From Thermanaerovibrio velox DSM 12556 (GTDB lineage: Bacteria; Synergistota; Synergistia; Synergistales; Synergistaceae), in NCBI RefSeq assembly GCF_000237825.1, contig NZ_CM001377.1:124001-188000 (forward strand): a stretch of DNA of 64,000 nucleotides, in the 5' to 3' direction. A program made the translations under genes and the position numbers. The notes beneath the pieces were generated by a model that was not told the origin of the DNA, searched no databases, and was given only the letters and a program-made list of their open reading frames with translations. Positions 17,361-26,424 of the stretch are shown here, in pieces (positions within the stretch are counted from its first letter, which is position 1; the number at the start of each line of letters is the position of its first letter).

Positions 17361-18449
17361 TCAGCGGAGGCTGCAGAGGACCTCGGATAGGGCGTCCAGG
17401 ACGAAACGGACCAGGTGTTCCCTCGCCTGGTTGCCCATGTGGCCTATCCGGAAGACCTTGCCCGCCAGGGGGCCGTAGCTCCCGCCAAGCGCTACCCCCC
17501 GTGCCCGGAGGCGCTGATCCAGTTCCCTCCAGGTAATGCCATCGGGCACCACCGCGGCGGTCACGGTGGGGGAACAGTACTCCTGGCGCTCCGGGAATAT
17601 CTCAACCCCCATCTCCTGGAGCCCCTCGATGCACATCTTGGAACACCTGCGGTGTCGGGCTATGACCTCCTCAAGACCCTCGGATTCTATGAGTTCCAGG
17701 GAGACGGACAGGGCCTTAAGGGCCCTCCAGTTGTGGGTGTACGGGAAGCCGCCCGCCTCCGGGGCGGACAGGAATGGCAGAAGCGCATCGTACCCCTGGT
17801 GGTTCCTCTGCCTCACGGCCCTTGCGGCCCTGGGGCTTACGGTGGTTATGCACAGGTCCGGTGGGAGGGAAAGGCACTTTTGGCTGCCCAGAAGGCCCAG
17901 GTCTATGTGACTTCCCTCCACGTCAAGCCAGGTCCCGAAGGCGCTGGAGACGAGGTCCACGCAGAACAGGGCGTCCACCTCCCGGGCTATCAGCCCAAGG
18001 GGTTCCAGGGAGGAGATGGTGCCGCTTGGGGTCTCGCAGTGAACCGCGGTTATCATCTTGGGCCTGAAGCTGAGCGCCCGGGCCCTTACCCTTTCCGGGT
18101 CCGGCACGGAGTTGAACGGGAACTCCAGCAGATCCACCTCAAGCCCCAGGGCCCGGCCCATCTGGGCGAAGCCGCTGCCGAAGACCCCGGATGAAACCGC
18201 CAGCAGCCTGTCCCCCGGGGAGGTGACGCTGTTCAAAGCCCCCCAAAGGGCCAACATGCCCTCTCCGCTCTGGATGGCCACGGTCCCTTGGGCGTTGAGC
18301 AGCCTGCCTATGCGGAAGGCACAGTGTCTGTACAGGGAGACGAAATCCTCCTCCAGGTCAGGGCTTCCAAAGTCCTCGCCGTAGGGGATCAGCACCTCTT
18401 CCGGGCAGCGGACGGGGCCTGGGATCATTCCTACCGGGTACCTTTCCAT
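17361..18449 (-). CDS. Class V aminotransferase (alanine-glyoxylate/serine-pyruvate type)
   Basis: A PLP enzyme of fold type I, 362 residues. The opening MIPGPVRCPEEVL is typical of alanine-glyoxylate and serine-pyruvate aminotransferases. VDLVSSAFGTWLDVE holds the PLP-binding Asp and LGLLGSQKCLSLPPDL the Schiff-base Lys. Late SYGPLAGKVFRIGHMGNQ matches the C-terminal family block. It stands alone between the glycan island and a gene of unknown function. Substrate could be phosphonopyruvate, serine or glyoxylate partners; sequence alone does not decide. ATG follows GGAGGTG. Confidence 0.88.
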   Translation of the reverse strand: MERYPVGMIPGPVRCPEEVLIPYGEDFGSPDLEEDFVSLYRHCAFRIGRLLNAQGTVAIQSGEGMLALWGALNSVTSPGDRLLAVSSGVFGSGFAQMGRALGLEVDLLEFPFNSVPDPERVRARALSFRPKMITAVHCETPSGTISSLEPLGLIAREVDALFCVDLVSSAFGTWLDVEGSHIDLGLLGSQKCLSLPPDLCITTVSPRAARAVRQRNHQGYDALLPFLSAPEAGGFPYTHNWRALKALSVSLELIESEGLEEVIARHRRCSKMCIEGLQEMGVEIFPERQEYCSPTVTAAVVPDGITWRELDQRLRARGVALGGSYGPLAGKVFRIGHMGNQAREHLVRFVLDALSEVLCSLR

Positions 18450-18676
18450 GCTAGCACCTCCAAATGTAGGTCTTACTCTTATGCCATTTTAATACCCTTG
18501 AGGCTCCCCGTTAGCCGCAGCCGAGGGCTCCCGGGCTCCTCATCTGTGCCCCGCTGCAACGCACTATCCCCATCCGCTTGCCCTTTCCCGCGTGGTGCCC
18601 TGGGCTTGAGCTTAAGGGATCTTGGGAGCTTGCCCCAGTAAGGTCTTGAACGGTCCTCGCCGCCCCGGGGACATGG

Positions 18677-20110
18677 CTATTCGGGCTTCTTGAAGTGAAC
18701 CCTGAACCACTTGGAGGTCTCCTTGGGGAGCACCCGGTAGCCCTTCCTTTCCTTGGTCATCCAGATGAAGTAGTCCTGGGAGAACGACTCCTGGAGCGCC
18801 CTTATCCCCTTGTCCCGGTTCTCCTTGATGAGGGAGTAGGAGTCCTTGAGGGTCCTGTCCTCGTCGTTGTCCCATCTAAACGCCGCCAAGGCGTAGCAGA
18901 AGCTCTTGTGCTCCCCGCCGAAGGGGGCGAACTGGGGGATTATCAAGGAGTTGTCGGTCCAGTCGTAGACCCCAAGCCCCCTTCCGGGGGTTATGATGAC
19001 CTTGGGTATCCCGTACATGCGCACCCTGGGCACCCTTAAGAGATCCGGGTCTAGGGGGGTGAGGTCCATCATGATCTCCCCGGCCCGCTGAAAACCTATG
19101 GGACGCCCGGTTTCGTTGTTCAGCGGTGACGTGTCCATCCGGCCTATCCGGGCCGCTAAGGTCATGAACTCCTTCTTGTGGTTCACGCAGTCCCGGAGCT
19201 CCCCCTTTAGGGCCGGCACACCCTTGCCCTTGAACTTGCGCCGGAACATCTCCACCCGGGTGGACCGTCTTTGTTCCTCGTTCCTCAGGTGTACCTCCAG
19301 GTTGGCCAGGAACTTGGTCCTGTCGTGGAGCCCCAATATCTTCTGCAGCTCCCCTTCCCCGAACTCCGGCAGCTCCTTCTCCGCCCTGCTCAGGTACCCC
19401 ATGAAGTCCCTCTCCGCTATCTCATACCGCTTGTTCTGCTCTATGTAGCCCTCCAGTTCGCTCCCCTGGGCCTCCCTTATACGGCGGGTCCTCATCTGGA
19501 ACTCCGTGTGGATCCTTAGGTATGACTCCAGGTCGGAGAGGATCTCCTGAACCTCGTCGCAGGTTACGAAACTGCAGCGGCAAAGCACCATGGAGGCCGC
19601 CATCCGGCGCCGGCTCTCCGTGGCGGCCAGCTCTTCCCCGAACCTCCGGATCTTCTCCTCCAGGCTGCAGCCCCCCTGGGGACCCTCGTAGGGCTTGTCG
19701 AACATGAGCGCGTAGGTCTCGGCTATGAAGTCCGTTAGCCTCATGTATTGGTATATGTCAAGCCTGGCGGAGGCCTCAAGCTCCTCCGCGAAATGGGGGT
19801 TCTCCTGGGTGATCCCCTCCCCAAGGTGTCCGAAGTCCACGACCAGCCTCTCCTCCGGTGAGAACGAAAGCCCCTCCGGCGGCTCCTTGGAGGCGTCTAT
19901 CTTGGCCTCCACTATCCCCCATGCGAGGTCCACGTAAAGGCTTGATGCCCTCTGCCATAGGGTCCTGTAGGCCTTCCGGTCCTCCGCCTCCTCAGAGGCC
20001 GCCAGGGACGACGTCTCCGGGCCCATGGCCTTGAGCTCCGCCGCAGGGCCTACCACCCCCTGGTTACCCTTGTAAGCCTCCAGAAGATACTTCAACGGTT
20101 CGTAGGACAC
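18677..20110 (-). CDS. Protein of unknown function (477 aa)
   Basis: I do not recognise a family. The protein is soluble-looking, charged and mainly helical, with no signal peptide or membrane span. Coiled-coil-like stretches lie in the middle (around ESYLRIHTEFQMRTRRIREA and the RKFKGKG region). Cysteines cluster in LCRCSFVTCDE near residue 185. The C-terminal third is more globular (YGIPKVIITPGRGLGVYDW; FAPFGGEHKSFCYALAAFRW). The GTG start follows GGGGG. It is divergent from the UPF0182 gene with a 117-bp shared upstream region and is preceded by no partner in its own direction. Confidence 0.75.
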   Translation of the reverse strand: MSYEPLKYLLEAYKGNQGVVGPAAELKAMGPETSSLAASEEAEDRKAYRTLWQRASSLYVDLAWGIVEAKIDASKEPPEGLSFSPEERLVVDFGHLGEGITQENPHFAEELEASARLDIYQYMRLTDFIAETYALMFDKPYEGPQGGCSLEEKIRRFGEELAATESRRRMAASMVLCRCSFVTCDEVQEILSDLESYLRIHTEFQMRTRRIREAQGSELEGYIEQNKRYEIAERDFMGYLSRAEKELPEFGEGELQKILGLHDRTKFLANLEVHLRNEEQRRSTRVEMFRRKFKGKGVPALKGELRDCVNHKKEFMTLAARIGRMDTSPLNNETGRPIGFQRAGEIMMDLTPLDPDLLRVPRVRMYGIPKVIITPGRGLGVYDWTDNSLIIPQFAPFGGEHKSFCYALAAFRWDNDEDRTLKDSYSLIKENRDKGIRALQESFSQDYFIWMTKERKGYRVLPKETSKWFRVHFKKPE

Positions 20111-20151
20111 CTCTAATCCCCCTCTTAAAAGATCCCCTGTATTATCGGACC

Positions 20152-20180
20152 TTCTGGACCTGGGACTTTAGGATTATAAT
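20152..20180 (+). promoter_or_regulatory. Probable promoter of the UPF0182 gene
   Basis: A consensus -10 TATAAT (20175-20180) lies about 48 bp before the TTG start. A weak -35, TTCTGG (20152-20157), is spaced 17 bp away. Confidence 0.5.
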
Positions 20181-20227
20181 AACATATCTTAATCGGAATT
20201 TTTGGTCCATATGGAGGTGTTTGCGGG

Positions 20228-22981
20228 TTGAGCTTCTTTCGTTTTGGCCCCTTTGGCCCCTTCAGGGGGTTTAAAAAGAACGAATGGATCCCCGGAGATG
20301 GGGACAACCAGTGGAGTCCCCTGGAGGAAGGGGGGGAGGTCTTCGACTCCCGTCCCGTGAGGCCCTTGAAGCCCAAGGGCTTGATCCCCCTGGGATTGAT
20401 TGTTGGTGGTGTGGTGCTTCTGCTGCTGGTGCCGTGGCTCTTCACGGAGCTATGGTGGTTCCGGTCCGTAGGCTTCGAGGAGGTCTTCATAAGGCGCATT
20501 TTAGCAAGGGCCGGGTTATTCGCCCTGGGGTTTCTCGTCGCGGCGTTGGCCCTGTGGAGATCCGTGGGGGGGCGTAAGGTCTCTTCGGGCCTTTTGGCCG
20601 GTGTCCTCCTGGGGGCCCTTTTCAAGGGTGTGCAGCTCTCCTCCCTTTGGCTCACCCTCCTCTCAGGGGTGCTTTGGTCCCCCTTAGGGGTGAAAGACCC
20701 CCTGTTCGGGTTGGATGCGGGGTTTTACCTTTTCGCCATGCCCGCCTTGGATGGGCTGCTCAAGTGGCTTTGGGGGCTTTGGGCCCTTGGGGTTTTAGGG
20801 TCCCTTGCGTCCATGAGGCTTGATGGGGGGCTCCAAGGGCTGCATTTCAGACTCCTGTCCCTTAGATGGATACCTTCCCTGGGCCTCGTGCTGTGGACCG
20901 GGTCGGTGGCCTTGGACGTGCTGTCCCTGGTGTGGGCCCCCGGCAGGGTGGTGTACGGTGCTTCGTTTGCGGATGTGAAGGTCAGGCTTCCCCTGATGCT
21001 GCTGCAGGGGACGGTTCTGGCCGTCTCTGCCGTGCTGTTGGCCCTGGGGCGGGTTAAGCCTTCGGTTAAGCTTGCCAAGCCGATGGTGGTGCTCTTCGCG
21101 GGGCTTTGGTTTTTGCGGGCTTTCCTGCCCGGTGTGATCCAGCAGCTCGTGGTGCGTCCCAACGAGTTCCAGATGGAGAGGCCTTACATAGGGGCCCACG
21201 TGGACATGACCCTGAAGGCCTACGGCCTACAGGATGTGAAGACCGTCCAGGTGGACCCGGCCCCCAAGGTTGGCAGGGCGGACCTTACGGACAGGGCCCT
21301 TAAGAACATAAGGCTTTGGGACTACGAACCCCTCCTCACCGCCTACAAACAGCTGCAGGAGATAAGGTCTTACTACGAGTTCCTGGGGGCCGACGTGGAC
21401 CGTTACCCCTGGGAGGGGGGTAGGATGAGGCAGGTGATGCTGGCGGTCCGGGAGCTGGATCACCGAAAGCTTCAAAGTCAAACCTGGGTTAACCGCCATT
21501 TGGAGTTCACCCACGGCTACGGACTGGTCATGAACTACGTCAACCAGGTGGCCCCCGGGGGGATGCCGGACCTGATAATCAAGGACATCCCCCCCTCCGG
21601 AGGCCCGGTGGAGCTCAAGACCCCCGCGGTTTACTACGGTGAGATGAACTACCCCTATGCGCTGGTGAGGACCAAGGTGCGGGAGTTCGACTACCCAAGC
21701 GGGGACTCCAACGTGAGGTCCGTCTACTCCGGCGAGGGGGGAGTCCCGGTGGGTTCCTGGATCCGGAGGCTCGCCTTCGCCCTGCGTTTCAGGGATATGG
21801 AGCTCCTGTTTACTCAGGCCTTGACTAATGATAGCAAGATTATGTTTAATAGGAACATAATTGCCATGGCAAGTCGTGTGGCCCCGTTCCTGGTTTACGA
21901 TTCGGACCCCTACCCGGTGGTTCACCGGGGCAGGTTGCTCTGGATGTTGGATGGCTACCTGGTCAGTCGGTACTTCCCTTACTCAAGGCCCATGGATGCT
22001 CCGTTGGGTGGGGGAGAGGTCCGGCTCAACTACGTTAGGAACAGCGTTAAGGTGACGGTGGACGCCTTTGACGGGGAGATCCGGTTTTACGGCACCGGTG
22101 ATCCCGCTTTGGAGCCCTACAGGAGGCTCTTCCCTGGCTTGTTCCGGTCCCTTTCGGAGATGCCTGGGGAACTCAAGGGGCACCTGAGGTATCCGAAGGA
22201 CCTTTTTGCGGTGCAGGCCGAGGCGTTCCGGCTTTATCACATGGGGGATCCGAACACCTTCTACAACCGGGAGGACCTCTGGCAGATATCTCCGCCGGAG
22301 TCCAGGCGGCCCATAAGGCCGAACTACGTGACCATGGACATGGGGGATCCTGGTGGGGAGGAGTTCGTCCTCATGCTGCCCTTCATGCCCGCCGGGAGGA
22401 ACAACCTGGTGGGGTGGATGGCGGCCCGCTGCGACGGGGAGCATTACGGGGAGCTGGTGGTGTACAAGTATCCCAAGCGCAACCTGGTATTCGGTCCCAC
22501 CCAGGTGGAAGCCCTTATAGACCAGAACCCGGAGATATCCGCCCAGCTCTCCCTTTGGAGCCAGAGGGGGTCCGACGTGATAAGGGGGGATCTCTTGGTC
22601 TTGCCCATGGGAAGGTCGATCCTCTACGTTCAGCCCGTGTACCTCAAGGCGGAACGGGGGGAGCTGCCGGAGCTGAAGAGGGTGGTCCTCTCCTCGGGAG
22701 GGCAGGTGGTTTGGGGTGAGACCCTCCAGGAGGCGGTGGGCCGGCTGGTTGGTGGAGAGAGGGCCTCATCTTCCACCGAGGATTCCCCTCCCGGGGCGGA
22801 TGGGCCCCGGTCCGATGGAGGGGAGGTCAAGAACGTCCTCTTGAGGGCCCGGGAGGCCTTAAAGAGGTCCCGGGAGGCCCTTAAGCTTTACGATTTCGCT
22901 GCTTACGGCAGGGCGATGAGGGATTTGGAGGAGGCGCTCGAGGAGATGTCCAGGTATTTATCCGGCGGTGATGGTCCCTGA
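20228..22981 (+). CDS. UPF0182 family large membrane protein
   Basis: A 917-residue protein of the UPF0182 family, whose function is unknown. The N terminus is Phe/Gly-rich and cytoplasmic, followed by about seven transmembrane segments up to residue 310. A large extracytoplasmic region then carries the family blocks (YYEFLGADVDRYPW, VNRHLEFTHGYG, YYGEMNYPYA, PFLVYDSDPYPVV). The last ~80 residues are Gly/Ser-rich and then a helical segment of repeated RxALKRSREALKLYDF type. The start is TTG 20228 with GGAGGTG nine bases upstream. It is followed within 20 bp by a PP2C phosphatase and a Ser/Thr kinase, so it could be their membrane partner or substrate. Confidence 0.92.
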   Translation: MSFFRFGPFGPFRGFKKNEWIPGDGDNQWSPLEEGGEVFDSRPVRPLKPKGLIPLGLIVGGVVLLLLVPWLFTELWWFRSVGFEEVFIRRILARAGLFALGFLVAALALWRSVGGRKVSSGLLAGVLLGALFKGVQLSSLWLTLLSGVLWSPLGVKDPLFGLDAGFYLFAMPALDGLLKWLWGLWALGVLGSLASMRLDGGLQGLHFRLLSLRWIPSLGLVLWTGSVALDVLSLVWAPGRVVYGASFADVKVRLPLMLLQGTVLAVSAVLLALGRVKPSVKLAKPMVVLFAGLWFLRAFLPGVIQQLVVRPNEFQMERPYIGAHVDMTLKAYGLQDVKTVQVDPAPKVGRADLTDRALKNIRLWDYEPLLTAYKQLQEIRSYYEFLGADVDRYPWEGGRMRQVMLAVRELDHRKLQSQTWVNRHLEFTHGYGLVMNYVNQVAPGGMPDLIIKDIPPSGGPVELKTPAVYYGEMNYPYALVRTKVREFDYPSGDSNVRSVYSGEGGVPVGSWIRRLAFALRFRDMELLFTQALTNDSKIMFNRNIIAMASRVAPFLVYDSDPYPVVHRGRLLWMLDGYLVSRYFPYSRPMDAPLGGGEVRLNYVRNSVKVTVDAFDGEIRFYGTGDPALEPYRRLFPGLFRSLSEMPGELKGHLRYPKDLFAVQAEAFRLYHMGDPNTFYNREDLWQISPPESRRPIRPNYVTMDMGDPGGEEFVLMLPFMPAGRNNLVGWMAARCDGEHYGELVVYKYPKRNLVFGPTQVEALIDQNPEISAQLSLWSQRGSDVIRGDLLVLPMGRSILYVQPVYLKAERGELPELKRVVLSSGGQVVWGETLQEAVGRLVGGERASSSTEDSPPGADGPRSDGGEVKNVLLRAREALKRSREALKLYDFAAYGRAMRDLEEALEEMSRYLSGGDGP

Positions 22982-23001
22982 GGTGTGGGGGCTCCCAGAT
23001 A

Positions 23002-23667
23002 GTGGGAGCTAGAAGATATCAGGAGGATGCCTTCGGCTACGGAGAGGGGCCGAACCTCTACGGGGCCGTGGCGGACGGCATGGGGGGCATGCTTATGGGT
23101 GCGGAGGCCTCCAGGATAGCGGTTGAGGCCGCCATGGGGGCCTTGCGGGGCGGAGGCACCCCCCTTCAAGCGGTGATGCGGGCCCAGGAGGATGTACAGT
23201 CCTGGGCCAGGGGGCTTGGCATCTTGGGGCTCACCGGCACCACCCTTTCGGTGGCTGCGGTGGACCTCTCGTGCGGCCTGCTCGACTGGGCCTCCGTGGG
23301 GGACAGCCGGATATACCTCTTCCGACGAGGAGGCAGCATGGAACTGCTATCACGGGATCACACGGTGGCGGAGGCCGTTCGGGCCTCCGGGGGCGACCCC
23401 GCGTCCCTGGGGGCCGAGGGGGATCTCATAACCAGCTTCATAGGGATAGAGGAGCTGGCGGAGATCTCCATTCCCGAAGAACCCGTCAGGCTGGAGAAGG
23501 GGGATGTGGTGTTGTTGGTGTCCGACGGGGTCCACCGGGTGCTCTCCCCTGCGGAGATGGCGGCGTTGATGGACCGGGAGGACCCTGCCTCGGCGCTGAT
23601 GTGGGCGGTGTCTTCCAAGGGTATCAAGAGACAGGACAACGCCACCGCGGTGGTGTTGGCCATTTGA
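23002..23667 (+). CDS. PP2C-type Ser/Thr protein phosphatase
   Basis: A metal-dependent phosphatase of 221 residues. The metal-binding aspartates are seen in RRYQEDAFGY, AVADGMGGM, the middle SVGDSRIYLF, LVSDGVHRVL and the final QDNATAVVL. It should oppose the kinase encoded six bases downstream. The only in-frame start is GTG 23002. It lies inside a 7-bp hairpin (22991-22997 with 23003-23009) that overlaps the initiation codon and leaves no clear ribosome site, so coupling to the UPF0182 stop 20 bp upstream is likely. Confidence 0.9.
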   Translation: MGARRYQEDAFGYGEGPNLYGAVADGMGGMLMGAEASRIAVEAAMGALRGGGTPLQAVMRAQEDVQSWARGLGILGLTGTTLSVAAVDLSCGLLDWASVGDSRIYLFRRGGSMELLSRDHTVAEAVRASGGDPASLGAEGDLITSFIGIEELAEISIPEEPVRLEKGDVVLLVSDGVHRVLSPAEMAALMDREDPASALMWAVSSKGIKRQDNATAVVLAI

Positions 23668-23673
23668 GATGCC

Positions 23674-25092
23674 ATGCGGGATCGTAAAGGCGTTAAGACT
23701 GGGGGTGCTTTCGAGGTGGCCCATAGAGACATAAGGCTTCCTTCCGGTTCGGTGCTCATGGAGCGCTACCGGGTAGGTACCCTTTTGGGCCGCGGGGGCT
23801 TCGGCATGACGTACCTAGCCTGGGACAGGGTGCTGGAGCTGAAGCTGGCGGTGAAGGAGTACTTCCCCATGGGCCTTGCGTTCAGGGCACCCGACGGTTC
23901 CGTTTACTGCCCCCCCGGGGAGGAGGAGACCTTCGAGGATGGGCTGGAGCGGTTCCTGGAGGAGGCCAGGACCCTGGCCAGGCTTGACCGCATAGACGGG
24001 GTAGTGCCCGTTAGGGACTACTTCAAGGCCAATGGCACCGCCTACATGGTGATGAACTACGTGGAGGGCAAGACGTTGAAGGATTACCTGGAGGAGAGGG
24101 GGGGGATGATAGACTTCGAGGAGGCCGTGGACCTGCTCATCCCCCTGATGGAGGCCCTCCACAGGGTACATCGGGAGGGATGCCTGCACCGGGACGTGAG
24201 CCCCGACAACATCCTGGTCTCCCCGGACGGACGATGTACCCTGATAGACTTCGGCGCCGCCCGGGGGAGCTTCCGCAGCACCGTCAGCGTATCCGCGGTC
24301 CTTAAGCCCGGTTACGCCCCGGAGGAACAGTACCGGGGAGGAGGTGATCAGGGCCCCTGGACGGACGTGTACGCCATGGGGGCCACCCTCTACAGGTGCG
24401 TCGCCGGGTTCCCGCCACCGGACCCCATGGAGCGCCTCAAGGGCCAAAGGCTTCCGGTGCCCAAGGGCGTCCCCAGGGGAGCCTTCAAGTCCTTGGAAAA
24501 GGCCTTGGCGGTGAACCGGGAGGATCGTTTCCAGGACATGATGTCCCTCATAGAAGCCCTTCATCCCCACTTGGGGGCCGGGATGGCGGTGAACATGCGG
24601 GCCATCAGCGCGGCACTGCTCCTGGGGATGTTCTTCGCCCTGGGGGCAGCGGTGGCGGTGGGCAGCCGCCTCCTCAGCCTTGGGGCCCCATACTTGAGAC
24701 AAGCGGCTTTCTTCCACCAGGAGGAGCCGAGGCATAAGCCCCCGGATGAGAGATCCGCTGGGACCGTTGACGAGGCCCCTTTGAAGAAACCAGCGGTAAG
24801 CCTTCCCGCGGATGGGCAGGGCGCCCCGGTTAAGGCCTCGGAGGATCCTCTGGCGGAGGCTAGGAGGATGTTGAACCGGGGGGACTTCGAGGGGGCTTTA
24901 AGGCTTTCCGAGGAGGCCCAGCGGGGGAGCCGAGACAAGAGGGGCCCCCTACTGGTGGGGATAAAGGCCGCCTTGGGGCTCGGCAGGACCGACATAGCAA
25001 GGTCCAAGCTGGAGGCCCTAATGGCCCTGGACCCCCTTTATCCCGGGGCGTCTGAACTGGCGGAGCAGCTTAACCTGAAGCGGACAAATTAG
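23674..25092 (+). CDS. Membrane Ser/Thr protein kinase
   Basis: A Hanks-type kinase with one transmembrane segment, 472 residues. The kinase domain spans about 30-290: glycine loop LGRGGFGMTY (39-48), catalytic Lys61 in AVKEYFP, HRDVSPDN (172-179) and DFG (192-194). The Lys usual in HRDxKxxN is Ser here, as in many bacterial KEYFP-type kinases. A hydrophobic span near 309-330 leads to a linker and a TPR-like C terminus (NRGDFEGALRLSEEAQ). There are no PASTA repeats. ATG 23674 has a weak ribosome site; GTG 23716 is possible. It forms a kinase/phosphatase pair with the gene upstream. Confidence 0.9.
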   Translation: MRDRKGVKTGGAFEVAHRDIRLPSGSVLMERYRVGTLLGRGGFGMTYLAWDRVLELKLAVKEYFPMGLAFRAPDGSVYCPPGEEETFEDGLERFLEEARTLARLDRIDGVVPVRDYFKANGTAYMVMNYVEGKTLKDYLEERGGMIDFEEAVDLLIPLMEALHRVHREGCLHRDVSPDNILVSPDGRCTLIDFGAARGSFRSTVSVSAVLKPGYAPEEQYRGGGDQGPWTDVYAMGATLYRCVAGFPPPDPMERLKGQRLPVPKGVPRGAFKSLEKALAVNREDRFQDMMSLIEALHPHLGAGMAVNMRAISAALLLGMFFALGAAVAVGSRLLSLGAPYLRQAAFFHQEEPRHKPPDERSAGTVDEAPLKKPAVSLPADGQGAPVKASEDPLAEARRMLNRGDFEGALRLSEEAQRGSRDKRGPLLVGIKAALGLGRTDIARSKLEALMALDPLYPGASELAEQLNLKRTN

Positions 25093-25106
25093 AGAGAGGA
25101 GGATTG

Positions 25107-26324
25107 ATGAACTTGTTCCCCCCGTTTTCATGTATCATGAAGAGGATTAGGGTTGTAACGGCCCTTGCGGTCGGAAGCGTTGTGGTCCTTTGGGGGTCTG
25201 CGGGAGTGGCGTTGGCTGACTTCCGGGGGTATTTCCCCGCCATCCCGGCCCTTCCAGGGGCGGTTAACCGGATGACCTTCGTGGCCCCTGAGGATGGCAA
25301 GTACGTGCTCTACAGCGCCTCCGGTCTTGGAACCTTAGGTGCCCGGGGTGTTAAGGGTGAGGCCCTTGAGATAACCGCCGCCAAGGGGGAGACCCTTGAG
25401 GTGCTGTACCGCTACGAGGGAGATGTGCCCGATGGAGTCATGGACGAGGCGGTGATAGCTGAGATGTCCGGCACGGAGGTCTTCAGGGCGGCTTTCCAGC
25501 TGGGCATGCGCCCCGTGGCGAGACGGATTGAGGTGCCCCTGGCGGTGAAGGGGTTGCCAAGGCTCGTAAGGGTGGATTTGGCGGACCAACTTCACCCGTC
25601 CCTGGATTTGAAGAGGGTTCTAAAGTCCCAAGGGGGGGCCATAACCCTCACCGGTTCGGTGGAGCACCGAGGCAAGTCCTATCCCCTTGATCCTGAGGGA
25701 TGGGCGGTACTGCCACCGGAGGCCGTTTCGGGGGACATCACGGTGCTCTCCGGCCTGGTCTCCAACAAGGTTGGGGGAGCCCTGACACCGGTGCAGTTCC
25801 ACCTGGACCTGCGGGAGGTGGAGCTTCCGGGGGAGTGGGCCTTTCTCCACTCCCTGGCGGGACGGTTCGATGACCCGTCGCTTGGGTTCGCCCTGACCAT
25901 GCTGCCCAAGGGGGCAGTGGAGGCGGGGGAGGCCCTGGGGATCAGGGCCAAGGCGTCGGAGCAGAGGCTGTTCGCCCTTGGAGAACTGCTCCACGGTTCC
26001 GATGCCGCCAAGGCCTTCCTTAGGGGGTACCTGAAGGGGACGGACATGGCCATGGTGGCGGTGAGCCCCGGGGCGGATGTGGTGGTGAGCTCCCCAGTCG
26101 GGGGCCCCCAGGGATGGAAGGAGGTCCGGGGCAGCGGCTGGGCCTACGTGTTCTTCCCAAGGAAGGGACGGGTGCTCCTGAACCTCAGGGGGAACGGGTC
26201 CTCCGCCGTGGAGATAGTCAAGGTCCTCAAGGAGGGAGAGGTCCGGCGGTCCTACCCGGCGGGGACCTGGGAACGGGACGTGGAGGTCATCGGGGACAGG
26301 CTTAACGTCTCCAGCGGAAGTTGA
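25107..26324 (+). CDS. Exported protein of unknown function
   Basis: About 405 residues with an N-terminal signal sequence: basic MKRIRVV, hydrophobic TALAVGSVVVLWGSAG and a cleavage site after GVALA. ATG 25107 follows AGGAGG; an internal ATG at 25137 would start directly at the signal but lacks a ribosome site. The mature part looks beta-rich, with a DLADQLHPSLD and a LHSLAGRFDDPSLGF segment, and no known catalytic motif. It starts 14 bp after the kinase, so it probably belongs to the same operon and is an envelope partner of that signalling set. Confidence 0.75.
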   Translation: MNLFPPFSCIMKRIRVVTALAVGSVVVLWGSAGVALADFRGYFPAIPALPGAVNRMTFVAPEDGKYVLYSASGLGTLGARGVKGEALEITAAKGETLEVLYRYEGDVPDGVMDEAVIAEMSGTEVFRAAFQLGMRPVARRIEVPLAVKGLPRLVRVDLADQLHPSLDLKRVLKSQGGAITLTGSVEHRGKSYPLDPEGWAVLPPEAVSGDITVLSGLVSNKVGGALTPVQFHLDLREVELPGEWAFLHSLAGRFDDPSLGFALTMLPKGAVEAGEALGIRAKASEQRLFALGELLHGSDAAKAFLRGYLKGTDMAMVAVSPGADVVVSSPVGGPQGWKEVRGSGWAYVFFPRKGRVLLNLRGNGSSAVEIVKVLKEGEVRRSYPAGTWERDVEVIGDRLNVSSGS

Positions 26325-26424
26325 GGGGCTGAAAGATGGACCTCACCTTAAACGCTCGGCCCGGGCAAGCGGATCTGGCTTGGGTGTGAGGTTAACCCTT
26401 AGCCGCCTTAGGGGGGGATGAGAG

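Noticed and set aside
20125-20655. Minus-strand frame opposite the start of UPF0182
   Set aside because: It is basic, Ser/Pro-rich, lacks motifs and is explained by the UPF0182 coding strand and the promoter region.
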